From JBMYTN01 sp049604415 (lineage in GTDB: Bacteria > Pseudomonadota > Alphaproteobacteria > Rhodospirillales > Rhodospirillaceae): a DNA stretch of 64,000 nucleotides. The translations under genes and the position numbers were made by a program. The notes beneath the pieces are model-generated. The model made no database searches. It was not told where the DNA came from and saw only the letters and a list, made by a program, of their open reading frames with translations. How positions within the stretch are numbered: the stretch's first letter is position 1; each line of letters starts with the position of its first letter. Shown piece by piece: positions 31,953-40,894 of the stretch. The DNA is taken from contig JBMYTN010000004.1 of assembly GCA_049604415.1 (NCBI GenBank), forward strand, positions 62,001 to 126,000. Reading direction: 5' to 3'.

Positions 31953-34904
31953 TTACTCAGCGGCTTCCTGGCGCGGCAGGAAGTCATCAATGGCGACATC
32001 GTCGATTTGTTCCGGGCGCAGGAAGAGCTCGGCATATTCCCGCCACACCCCGGAAACCAGGAACAGGCGGAACAACTCGACGTCGATATGGTTGTCCTTG
32101 ACCATGAAGCCCATGATCTTCAGGGCCTCCGACAAGGTCTTGCCCTTCTTATAGGGCCGGTCGACGGCGGTCAGAGCCTCAAAGATATCGGCAATGGCCA
32201 TCATCCGGGCCACCGGGCTCATTTCCGACCCATGCAATTGTTTCGGATAGCCGGTGCCGTCCATCTTTTCATGGTGCCCCCCGGCCAGCTCGGGCACATG
32301 GCGCAAATGGCGCGGGAAGGGCAGCTTGGAGAGCATGATGATGGTCTGGATGATGTGCTCGTTGATCTTAAAGCGCTCTTCATTGGTCAGAGTGCCTCGG
32401 GTGACCAACAGATTGGTCAACTCACCCCGGTCATAGAGCAGGCCCGGTACCTCCATCTTGAAGCCCCAGGGATTGCCCGCGCCGAACATCGAGGCATTGC
32501 GGTGACTGATCCGATGCTCGTCCTTGTCGGAGATCAGATATTCGGTCTGCGGCAGCGGCTCGACCGGATTGCGGGCCTTGCGTTCGGCTTCCTCATGGGA
32601 GATGCCCAGGCGATCATCCAAAGTCCGACGCCAGGTCCGGGCGGCAATGGCGCGCAAGCGGTCCTGTTTGTCTTCGCTCATGAACTCGCCGCCGGTGTTG
32701 CAAGACGCAACAAAGGCGAAATCCTCGTCCAAGGCCTGCAGTCGCTCCCACAGCAGCACTTTGGCCCGGTCTGGAGAGACGAGGCCGTCAACCTGTTGCT
32801 TCAGAACCGCGATTTCCGCATCGCGCTTCAACACCTCGAAGCGCATCCGGATTTCATGGATCCGGTCATAAATGGTTTCCAGCTTGGTGGCTTTGTCGAC
32901 CACAAATTCCGGGGTGGTCACCTTGCCGCAGTCATGCAGCCAGGCCGCCACATGCACCGCTTCCCACTCTTCCTCGTCGAGATCAAACCCTGCATAGGGG
33001 CCGGTCTGTTGATCGCAAGCCGCTTGGGCCAGCATTTTGGTCAGCTCCGGCACCCGCTCGCAATGGCCGCCGGTATAGGGGCTCTTGGCGTCAACGGCGG
33101 TCGCGATCAGCTCGATAAAGGACTGGAACAGCCGTTTTTGGTCTCGGATCAGGCGTTGGGTTTCAATGGCCACCGCCGAGGTGCCCGAGATCGCCTCAAT
33201 AAACTTCAGTGAGCCACCATCGCCTTTGAAGGAGCGCAGCAGGGCCAAAACACCAATCAGATGGCCATCGCGGTCGGTTAGGGCCACGGAGACCATATAG
33301 GGATTTTTCATCCAGTCCGGACTGTCGGATTCTTCCGCATTGACGGCGAAATGGCCCAAATCTTCCGGGCGCAACAGCACGCTTTCGGACTGCAAGCTAT
33401 CGACAGTATGTTTGAGCGGTCCAGCCGGAGTGTCCAAGGAGATCGCCGGAACCTTCGTTGGGTCACCGCCACCGGTGCAGGCTGCGGCTTCCAGCTTGGT
33501 GTCATCGGCACTCAGCAGATAGAGCACGCCATATTTGGCTGCGGCGATTTCCTTGGTTTCATTGAGAATTTCGCTGGTCAAGCGATCGAAATTGCTCTCC
33601 CCGGTGATCAAGGAGCTGATGTCCATAAAGCGCCGGATCGTCTCCTGCATGGCGAATTGGACCGTGCCCAATTGGTCGATCTCGATGATGCCGGTCCGGT
33701 CCAGTTTATCGCCGGAGAAATCAAACCGGCGGATGGCCTCGGAGCGTTGCGACAGCCGCACCAGCGGGCGGGCAACTTGGCGGGAGACATAGATCGTCAA
33801 AGGCACCGCAAACAGCAGCAGAGCCCCAATCAACATGGCCGTGAACCGGGCGTTTTCCCGGGCGGTGGCAAAAAGCTCGTTCTCCGGCACCGTGATGGCC
33901 AAATAGAGCGACAGGGCCCCATCAAGGATGATCGGGGCCAGCAGGCTTTGCTTGGCTTGTTCCCCAACCGTCAGGGTGCCAATCACCATTTCATTGTTTT
34001 CAGCCTGGCTCTGACCGGTTTTCCAAATCGATAATAGACCGCTGCCCTGAAGATCTTCCAGGGTTGCCAAGCGCGGTCGACCACCAGCGGTTTCTGCGGG
34101 CAGCACCGCCTTGGCCGGGTCGGAATGGGCGGTCAGCTTGCCATCCTGACCGAACAGAACCGTTTGCGACGATGGTGTCGGCTTTAAGCCTTGAAGCCAG
34201 CTCGACAGGGCGGCCAAGGACAGATCCACCCCGGCCACAGCCCCGGATTCCCCCCGGCGGGCCAAGGTTGCCCCGACTTCTCCGGTGCTGAAAAACACAT
34301 AGGCCGTGGTGCGGATCACCCCTTCGCGCTCAATGGCGGCAGAAAACCACGGGCGGCGGCGCGGGTCATATTCTTCATATCCGGGCTTATCAATGCGGCT
34401 CAGCAATTGATATCGGCCATTGAAAAATAGGTACTCACCCTCATCGGTTTCGCGGTCCCCGGACGCCCGTTCGATGCTTTGGATCATCCAGCGGGTTTCG
34501 GGCGGGGCATCAAATGTCGCGGCGTGGGCTTCGTCGGTGATCCGGCGGACCATGAAAAACGCGCCATCCGGATAGCCGACATAGACCGACTTGATGGCAT
34601 CGTCGCGACCGATTTCTTGAGACAGATCGAAAAGGTAATTGATCCGCTCCGACTTTTCGGTGCTCTCCATGATCGCATGGCGGCTCAGCACCTCGGCGGC
34701 GACCTCTGCGGGGCGATAGGCGGACTCTACCTTTCCGAGGGCGGCTTCGGCAGTCAGATTAAAAGAGTCAATGGTCTGGCTTTCCAGGCTGCGCACATTC
34801 TGGAAATAGGTGACTGCTGCAATGGTACCGCCGACCAGCAGCACCATGCCGACAATCACGTAGGACAGGTGGAAGGACAGCTTGCGTTTGCCAATGGCCG
34901 CCAT
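31953..34904 (-). CDS. Membrane sensor with Cache, HAMP, GAF and HD-GYP domains
   Basis: About 983 aa from ATG 34904 (AAGGACC upstream). Membrane helix at about 12-35, periplasmic double-Cache-like sensor to about 350, second helix (MLIGALLLFAVPLTIYVSRQ) and a HAMP segment. A GAF-like domain follows (about 430-590), then an HD-GYP domain with HCERV (about 613), HDCGK (about 656) and HHEKMDGTGYP (about 878). It would hydrolyse c-di-GMP in response to an extracellular signal. The stretch between HDCGK and HHE is about 220 residues, far longer than the usual ~65, so an insertion of about 150 residues splits the catalytic domain. Confidence 0.9.
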   Translation of the reverse strand: MAAIGKRKLSFHLSYVIVGMVLLVGGTIAAVTYFQNVRSLESQTIDSFNLTAEAALGKVESAYRPAEVAAEVLSRHAIMESTEKSERINYLFDLSQEIGRDDAIKSVYVGYPDGAFFMVRRITDEAHAATFDAPPETRWMIQSIERASGDRETDEGEYLFFNGRYQLLSRIDKPGYEEYDPRRRPWFSAAIEREGVIRTTAYVFFSTGEVGATLARRGESGAVAGVDLSLAALSSWLQGLKPTPSSQTVLFGQDGKLTAHSDPAKAVLPAETAGGRPRLATLEDLQGSGLLSIWKTGQSQAENNEMVIGTLTVGEQAKQSLLAPIILDGALSLYLAITVPENELFATARENARFTAMLIGALLLFAVPLTIYVSRQVARPLVRLSQRSEAIRRFDFSGDKLDRTGIIEIDQLGTVQFAMQETIRRFMDISSLITGESNFDRLTSEILNETKEIAAAKYGVLYLLSADDTKLEAAACTGGGDPTKVPAISLDTPAGPLKHTVDSLQSESVLLRPEDLGHFAVNAEESDSPDWMKNPYMVSVALTDRDGHLIGVLALLRSFKGDGGSLKFIEAISGTSAVAIETQRLIRDQKRLFQSFIELIATAVDAKSPYTGGHCERVPELTKMLAQAACDQQTGPYAGFDLDEEEWEAVHVAAWLHDCGKVTTPEFVVDKATKLETIYDRIHEIRMRFEVLKRDAEIAVLKQQVDGLVSPDRAKVLLWERLQALDEDFAFVASCNTGGEFMSEDKQDRLRAIAARTWRRTLDDRLGISHEEAERKARNPVEPLPQTEYLISDKDEHRISHRNASMFGAGNPWGFKMEVPGLLYDRGELTNLLVTRGTLTNEERFKINEHIIQTIIMLSKLPFPRHLRHVPELAGGHHEKMDGTGYPKQLHGSEMSPVARMMAIADIFEALTAVDRPYKKGKTLSEALKIMGFMVKDNHIDVELFRLFLVSGVWREYAELFLRPEQIDDVAIDDFLPRQEAAE

Positions 34905-35182
34905 GATGGAGTGGTCCTTAAATCCCGCAGGGTAAACCCGACTCACTTGGGTGTTCCCGGATCATTTTTGAACAGAAACAGTAGGGATTGGGGTTAAAAT
35001 TATTAAAGGTAGAACTTTCTGTAAATAGTCTATTTAAGGTGAAATTTCTGGCGCGCCAGGGATCATTTTCTGTGGCGTTATACGCCTGCAGGCTGAAAAA
35101 TTGTCCTTGATTGACAGAGACATAAAGACCTCCCACTCTGCGGCTTAGCCATTTCGGTGCCATCAGGGTCGGGGAGACATCC

Positions 35183-35413
35183 ATGCCACTCTATTCCTAT
35201 GCCTGTTCCGGCTGTGCGGCTGAATTTGAAATTTTGGTCGGCCAGGGCGAACAACCGAGCTGTCCGGAATGTGGCGGCCAGGACCTCCAGCGGCTGTTGT
35301 CGCGCACCGTGGCGGCCTCCCAAGCCAATGCGGTCAAAGGGGTTGCTCGGCGCATGGCGGCAAAGGAAGGGCACTTCAGCAATTATAGCCGGTCAGAGCG
35401 TCCGAAGTCCTGA
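35183..35413 (+). CDS. FmdB family zinc-ribbon protein
   Basis: A 76-aa putative regulatory zinc ribbon. It starts MPLYSYACSGCAAEFEILV and has the second knuckle CPECGG, giving two CxxC pairs for zinc. FmdB-type proteins are widespread and poorly understood. The C-terminal ~35 residues are basic and variable. It is preceded by GGGAGA. It precedes the globin-coupled receptor gene by about 175 bases; a functional link is not evident. Confidence 0.85.
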   Translation: MPLYSYACSGCAAEFEILVGQGEQPSCPECGGQDLQRLLSRTVAASQANAVKGVARRMAAKEGHFSNYSRSERPKS

Positions 35414-35589
35414 AACCCTCAAAGACTTGGGTTCCCAAAAGGCGTGCCAATCAAGTGGTGCGTTCTGTGGCGTATTCTCCTTTGGTTTCAGGTTTCAGGC
35501 AGGTATACAGGGCCTGGAACAGCATTGCAGGGTAAACAGGCTATCCCCCCGGACAAAGCAACAGGGGAGGTCTGGCCAAAGGGGGCTTG

Positions 35590-37752
35590 ATGGCTGAGGT
35601 AGGACGGGGCGGCGTGGCCGAGGAGCGGGAAACCCGCTTGCGTTTTATGCGGATCGACGGTCAAACCAGCAGCCGCTTGCGCGAAGCCTGGCGGATGGTC
35701 GAGCCGCATTTGGACCGCATTGTCGAAGGGTTCTACAGCCATGTCGGGGCTCAACCCGCTTTGGCCGATATTCTGGCCAAAGGCCCTGGCATTCCGGAGC
35801 TGAAAAAAGCCCAACGCGCCCATTGGCAGGTGCTGTTCTCCGGCACCTTTGATGCAGACTACATCAACCGCGCCAAACGGATTGGCGATGCCCATGCGCT
35901 GATCGGTCTCGATCCGTCCTGGTATATCGGCGGCTATGCCTTCTTCATGCAGGAAGTGATGAAGGTCCTGCTCGGCAATCGGCGCAATAAAGCGAGCGCT
36001 GAGTTGGTTTCCGCAGTCCAGACTGCTGTGCTGTTGGATATGGACCTGGCCATCAGCGCCTATAACACCAAGGGCGAGGTGGAAAAGGTCCGCTCCCAGA
36101 CCTTGGCTGTGGTCGATATGCTGGAGCGGGAAATCTCGGTCACCGTGCGTGAAGTTGCCTTCCAGGCCACCCGGATGCGCGACATGGCCAGCGCCATGAA
36201 AGATGGCGCCAATGATCTGCTGGAAGCGGTGCAGAATGTGCGCATGGCCTCCGAGCATTCCGCCAGCTCGGTGCATTCCGTGGCGGCGGCCACGGAGGAA
36301 CTGACCGCCTCTGGGGCGGAAATCGCCCGCCAGGTCGGCGTGTCGGCAAAACTCACCTCCGATGCCGCCTTGCAAGGGCGGGAAGCCAAGGATTCGGTGG
36401 AAAACCTGGCCAAGGCGGCAGAGCATATCAGCGGCATTGTCGGTCTGATCAATGACATCGCCGCGCAAACCAAGCTGTTGGCCTTGAATGCGTCCATTGA
36501 GGCCGCCCGGGCGGGTGAGGCGGGGCGCGGCTTCACCGTGGTGGCCAATGAGGTCAAACGGTTGGCCGGTCAAACGGAAAGCGCGTTGTCGGATGTGAAC
36601 ACCCAGGTTGGCGAGGTCAAATCCGCCACCAGCCTGGCGACCAAATCCATTGGGGCGATTTCCGACACCATTGAAAATGTCGATCAGATTGCTGGCGGGG
36701 TTGCCGCCGCGATTGAAGAACAGGACGCTGCCACGGCGGAGATCGGTCGCTCTGCGGGTGATGCCTCCGATGCGACCCAGACCACCGATGAAACCATCCA
36801 GCGGGTGGCGGATCGGGCGGCCCAGGCGGAAAGCGAAAGCCGTCTGTTGGGCGACATGGCAGAAGTGGTGGCGAAAAATGTCGATGATATGAGCCGCCGG
36901 CTGACCATCGTTGTCCGGGCCTCCTTTGCCGGCAATCGGCGTGGAGAGGAGCGCCTGCCGACCGTGGTGCCGACCCAGATGCGCCTGGATGGCAAGCATG
37001 AGAAAGGCTTCCTCGGCGACGTCAATCTGCGCGGCTGCATGGTGGTGGTGGACAATCCGGAGCGTTTTGCCCGGCAGGATGAAGATGGCAGCCGGACCTG
37101 CCTGTTGGATTTGGGTGGGGCGAGCGAGGTCACGGCCTATGTCATGGCCATCACCTCGGTGGGCATCCACTGCCGCTTTAAGAATATGAGCAAGGAAGGC
37201 GAAGCCCAGTTGCGGCGCCTGATGGTCGAAAGCAAGGCCGAGAACGATAAATATGCCGAGATCTGTCAGAAGGCCGCTGCGGATGCCAGCGAGAAGCTTG
37301 ATGAGGCGGTCCGGACCGGAAGGATTTCCGTGGAGGACATGTTCGATAGCGATTACCGGATCATTCCGGACACCAATCCGCACCAATATCTGACCAATTT
37401 CACGTCCTTGACCGATAAGCTGTTGCCCGCCATCCAGGAACCGCCAGTCAACCGGGACAGCAGGATCCGTCTGCTTTGCGCCACGGACCGCAATGGCTAT
37501 ATCGCCACCCACAATAAGCAATATTCCGAGCCGCAGCGCGCCGACGACCCGGTTTGGAACGCAGCCCATAGCCGCAATCGCCGGATTTTTGATGATCGGG
37601 CCGGTCTGGCCGCCGCAACCAATCAGCAGCCGGTGCTGATCCAGACCTATGTTCGGGATATGGGCAATCAGCGGGTCTTGCTCAAAGAAGTCGACTGTCC
37701 GATCAAAATTGCGGATCGGCATTGGGGCAATATGCGGCTGGCTTTTGCCTAA
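35590..37752 (+). CDS. Globin-coupled methyl-accepting chemotaxis protein with a PilZ domain
   Basis: A 720-aa cytoplasmic receptor without membrane helices. Residues ~15-170 form a protoglobin sensor; RIGDAHALIGLDPSWYIGGY places the haem-proximal His at about H102, as in HemAT. The MCP signalling hairpin contains LALNASIEAARAGEAGRGFT and VVANEVKRLAGQTESAL. Next is a PilZ-like domain, with RGEER (RxxxR) and DVNLRG, where the usual Ser of D/NxSxxG is Asn. A C-terminal domain with NRDSRIRLLCATDRNGYIAT and NRRIFDDRAGLAA resembles one found in magnetospirillum receptors. It is probably an oxygen sensor for aerotaxis, possibly modulated by c-di-GMP. Confidence 0.9.
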   Translation: MAEVGRGGVAEERETRLRFMRIDGQTSSRLREAWRMVEPHLDRIVEGFYSHVGAQPALADILAKGPGIPELKKAQRAHWQVLFSGTFDADYINRAKRIGDAHALIGLDPSWYIGGYAFFMQEVMKVLLGNRRNKASAELVSAVQTAVLLDMDLAISAYNTKGEVEKVRSQTLAVVDMLEREISVTVREVAFQATRMRDMASAMKDGANDLLEAVQNVRMASEHSASSVHSVAAATEELTASGAEIARQVGVSAKLTSDAALQGREAKDSVENLAKAAEHISGIVGLINDIAAQTKLLALNASIEAARAGEAGRGFTVVANEVKRLAGQTESALSDVNTQVGEVKSATSLATKSIGAISDTIENVDQIAGGVAAAIEEQDAATAEIGRSAGDASDATQTTDETIQRVADRAAQAESESRLLGDMAEVVAKNVDDMSRRLTIVVRASFAGNRRGEERLPTVVPTQMRLDGKHEKGFLGDVNLRGCMVVVDNPERFARQDEDGSRTCLLDLGGASEVTAYVMAITSVGIHCRFKNMSKEGEAQLRRLMVESKAENDKYAEICQKAAADASEKLDEAVRTGRISVEDMFDSDYRIIPDTNPHQYLTNFTSLTDKLLPAIQEPPVNRDSRIRLLCATDRNGYIATHNKQYSEPQRADDPVWNAAHSRNRRIFDDRAGLAAATNQQPVLIQTYVRDMGNQRVLLKEVDCPIKIADRHWGNMRLAFA

Positions 37753-38823
37753 TCAATCAGACTGGGCTTCTTCAGCCTCTCCGTCCGGGTTTGACGCCAG
37801 ATCATAGCGGGTGCCGTCCCGCTCGGCCCAGCGTTCGCCATAGGACTCTTGCGGCATCGGGCAGGGGCGGGGGGCATCGCTGCAATCGCCGACCCGGTTG
37901 ATTACCAAGCCGCCCTTCTGGTTCTCAATCACCATTTTCAGCGGCGTTCTGGTTTCATCGGCGCTCAGGAACACATCGACCAGGATGCCATCCCAGCTTT
38001 TGCGGTGCCGTTCCGAAAAACCCTCAATGGGAATGGGCAGCAGCGAGACCGAAATGGCTTGTCGTTCCTCGCCCCAGACCTCGATGGTTTGTTCGCCATG
38101 GCGGGTGGCGATCAGATCGAAGCGCAGCTTGCCATTAAAGACCGGAATGGCGATGGCACGGTTGAGCGGGGCCTCCCGGGCGATGCGCCAAATCATGGCG
38201 AAGGTGGAGAGCGGATCGACGCTGCCCACCAACAAATCATCGGCGACCCGGTCTTCCAGCTTGCCATCTCGCAAGCCTCGGGGCAGGCCCAGCGGCAGGC
38301 TGTCGGGCTGGTCCTCCTGGACCGCCTCGGAGCGGTCGTAGAAAATCACCACCTCGCCGGTTTTGCTGCGGTTCTCAAACCGGCGCACAAAGCCCTCGGA
38401 CCAGGGCCGAGGCAGCACCTTATCGGCTGCGGTGGCTTTTTCATCGAGCACCTGATCGCTGGTCCACCAGCCAGAGCCCTCCACATAGGCTGCCAAGCCG
38501 CTGACCATGCCCATCATGCCTCGGGCTTCGAGGGTGATCCCACCACCATAACGGATCTTATCCGGATCAACGGGGTCGGGTTCTTCAAACCAGCTCCCGG
38601 TGAAATCGGCGACATGGAAGCCACCCAAATAAACCTCGTACAGGCCATCGACCCAGCCCTGGCCGGGACCGGTATGCAGCCCGACCTCCGGTTTGTCCGA
38701 GGCAAAGGCGGTTCCGGCGACCATGCCCATCACCAGCCCCAAACCGGCAGCCCGCCAGCGTAACCCATGGCGGGTCAGGCGTGGCATGGTTGGTTTTTTC
38801 GGGTGGATTTGGCGATGGAGCAT
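37753..38823 (-). CDS. DUF3108 domain protein, exported
   Basis: A 356-aa protein with an N-terminal signal peptide (about residues 13-42: MPRLTRHGLRWRAAGLGLVM, then AGTAFASD). A beta-rich DUF3108 domain follows, with VYLGGFHVADF near the start and a conserved late block (PIPIEGFSERHRK to PLKMVIENQKGG). Function unknown; likely periplasmic or lipid/outer-membrane related. An internal ATG at 38787 may be the true start; GAGG lies upstream of the longer one. Its stop abuts the MCP stop (convergent). Confidence 0.75.
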   Translation of the reverse strand: MLHRQIHPKKPTMPRLTRHGLRWRAAGLGLVMGMVAGTAFASDKPEVGLHTGPGQGWVDGLYEVYLGGFHVADFTGSWFEEPDPVDPDKIRYGGGITLEARGMMGMVSGLAAYVEGSGWWTSDQVLDEKATAADKVLPRPWSEGFVRRFENRSKTGEVVIFYDRSEAVQEDQPDSLPLGLPRGLRDGKLEDRVADDLLVGSVDPLSTFAMIWRIAREAPLNRAIAIPVFNGKLRFDLIATRHGEQTIEVWGEERQAISVSLLPIPIEGFSERHRKSWDGILVDVFLSADETRTPLKMVIENQKGGLVINRVGDCSDAPRPCPMPQESYGERWAERDGTRYDLASNPDGEAEEAQSD

Positions 38824-39303
38824 CCCTGCCTCGGGTCATGACAAGCTGTGATGGAGACTGATTTATATGTGTCCTTTGATCCAAAAGCAGACAAGCGGAA
38901 AATCTTGTCAGAAGTGCGGCACCCCAGGGCGGGGACGGTGAGGCCGGAGTCGATACCCCTGGGAGAGACTCGAGACATAAAAAAACCCGGAGGAAAGGGA
39001 TCGGGCATGACATAACCCCTTGAAATTTGTGGAATAAGGCCGACTTTTGATTGTGTAGCGGGACTTCCTGCACCGCGTAATGGGCGAGATGTGCGCAAAC
39101 ACCGTGTTTCACGAAAGATCCTTTCGCCATCAACGACCATGTTCCGCTTCGACAAAAAACCCGGTGTTCATTGGGGCGGTCATGGGGTAGTGCCGTGCTC
39201 CGGGGAACATATTCTGGAATTGAGGGGCTGGGTCGGTGGCCTGTTCTGGATCCACATCGGATCAAGCGGGCCTAAAGCCATCTGACGATCGAAAGGGTTT
39301 TTG
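38824..39303. other. Intergenic region upstream of pntAA
   Basis: About 480 bases between divergent genes. Short open frames here lack any family features and overlap one another on both strands. It probably carries the pnt promoter. A small inverted repeat GAAAG-ATC-CTTTC lies near 39112-39126. No clear terminator or riboswitch was seen. Confidence 0.5.
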
Positions 39304-40461
39304 ATGAAGATCGCCATACTCAAGGAACGACGCCCGGGAGAGGACCGCGTTGCGGCTTCCCCCGACGTGGTTAAGAAGTTGGTGGGATTGGGAATGGATG
39401 TCACCGTGGAGAAGGGGGCCGGTGCTGCGGCTTCCATCACCGATGACATGTTTAAAGAGGCGGGGGCCAGCATCTCCGCCTCCGCCAAGACCGCAATCGG
39501 CAAGGCCAACATCGTCTGGAAAGTGCAGCGCCCCATGACCGAGGCCGATGGCGGCACCGATGAGGTGGCCCTGCTGAAGCCAGGCCAAGCCCTGCTTTGC
39601 CATTTGGGGGCTTTGACCAATAAGGATCTGGTGGCCAAGCTGGCCGAGGCGAAGGTGACCGCCTTTGCCATGGAGCTGATGCCACGGATCAGCCGTGCCC
39701 AATCCATGGATATCCTGTCCAGCCAATCCAATCTCGCCGGTTATCGGGCGGTGATCGAAGGTGCCTATGAATTTGGCCGCGCCTATCCGTTGATGATGAC
39801 CGCTGCGGGCACTGTCCCCCCGGCCCGGGTGCTGGTGTTTGGGGCCGGTGTGGCCGGGCTGCAAGCCATTGCGACGGCCAAGCGCTTGGGCGCGGTGGTG
39901 TATGCCACCGATGTGCGCCCGGCGACCAAGGAGCAGGTCGAAAGCTTGGGCGGCAAGTTCATCACCGTGGATGAGGAGGCCATGAAGGCCGCCGAAACCT
40001 CTGGCGGCTACGCCAAGGAGATGAGCGACGACTTTAAGAAAAAGCAGGCCGAAGCGGTCCTGAAAGAGCTGGTGAAGACCGATGTGGCCATCACCACCGC
40101 GCTGATCCCGGGCAAACCGGCACCGGAGCTGATTTCCGAAGAAATGCTCAAGCAGATGAAGCCGGGCTCCGTGGTGGTTGACCTGGCCGTTGAGGCTGGC
40201 GGCAATTGTCCGCTCTCTGAGCTGGATAAGGTCGTGGTCAAACATGGGGTGAAGCTGGTCGGGCATGGCAATGTGCCCTCCCGGGTGGCGGCGGATGCCA
40301 GCCCGCTGTTTGCCAAGAACCTGCTGAACTTCATGCAGCCGCATGTGAACAAAGAGACCAAGGCCGTGGATTGGGCCTGGGATGATGAGACCGTGTCCGG
40401 CACTTGTGTGACGCGCGATGGCGCGATTGTGCATCCGGCCCTGAGCGAAGGGGGAGCCTGA
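39304..40461 (+). CDS. pntAA: Proton-translocating NAD(P) transhydrogenase, subunit alpha part 1
   Basis: A 385-aa soluble NAD(H)-binding subunit (dI). It begins MKIAILKERRPGEDRVAASP and contains the nucleotide fold LVFGAGVAGLQAIATAKRLGA. The mobile-loop region (SGGYAKEMSDDFKKKQAE) is also recognisable. In alphaproteobacteria the alpha subunit is split into PntAA and PntAB, as here. It transfers hydride from NADH to NADP+ using the proton gradient. ATG 39304 follows GAAAGGG; the gene is followed by pntAB after one base. Confidence 0.95.
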   Translation: MKIAILKERRPGEDRVAASPDVVKKLVGLGMDVTVEKGAGAAASITDDMFKEAGASISASAKTAIGKANIVWKVQRPMTEADGGTDEVALLKPGQALLCHLGALTNKDLVAKLAEAKVTAFAMELMPRISRAQSMDILSSQSNLAGYRAVIEGAYEFGRAYPLMMTAAGTVPPARVLVFGAGVAGLQAIATAKRLGAVVYATDVRPATKEQVESLGGKFITVDEEAMKAAETSGGYAKEMSDDFKKKQAEAVLKELVKTDVAITTALIPGKPAPELISEEMLKQMKPGSVVVDLAVEAGGNCPLSELDKVVVKHGVKLVGHGNVPSRVAADASPLFAKNLLNFMQPHVNKETKAVDWAWDDETVSGTCVTRDGAIVHPALSEGGA

Positions 40462-40462
40462 T

Positions 40463-40882
40463 ATGTCCGAGACGATTTCCGATAAGCTCAAATCGCTGGC
40501 GGAACAGGCGGAAACCCTGGCCTCTCAGGCCCAGGGTCTGGCCACTGAGGCCGCCACGGCGGTGGCTGGCACGGTTGCCGCCACGCCCCAAGAAGGTCCC
40601 GGTGAGTTTTGGTGGCTGTTCACCATCTTCGTCATGGCCTGTTTTGTCGGTTTCTATGTGGTCTGGAGCGTGACACCGGCGCTGCACTCGCCGCTGATGG
40701 GGGTCACCAATGCCATTTCCTCGGTGATCATTGTCGGTGCTCTGATTGCCACCGGTCCCAGCGATGGGGGTATTTCCAAGATCTTGGGCTTCTTCGCGGT
40801 GTTGTTGGCTGCCATCAACATCTTTGGCGGGTTCATCGTGACCCAACGCATGCTTGCCATGTTCAAGAAGAAGCAGAAATAG
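40463..40882 (+). CDS. pntAB: NAD(P) transhydrogenase, subunit alpha part 2
   Basis: A 139-aa membrane subunit carrying the first helices of the proton channel. After an Ala/Glu-rich amphipathic N-terminus (about 45 residues) it has FTIFVMACFVGFYVVWSV and the conserved LHSPLMGVTNAISSVI, then a helix near FFAVLLAAINIFGGF. The N-terminal extension is longer than in many homologues. It lies between pntAA (1-base gap) and pntB (12-base gap). Confidence 0.94.
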   Translation: MSETISDKLKSLAEQAETLASQAQGLATEAATAVAGTVAATPQEGPGEFWWLFTIFVMACFVGFYVVWSVTPALHSPLMGVTNAISSVIIVGALIATGPSDGGISKILGFFAVLLAAINIFGGFIVTQRMLAMFKKKQK

Positions 40883-40894
40883 GAGCGCCGATCC

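Noticed and set aside
35488..37722. 744-codon open frame antisense to the globin-coupled receptor
   Set aside because: It is opposite a gene with clear globin and MCP motifs, and its composition (Gly/His/Arg/Ile mix, no family) is that of a shadow frame.
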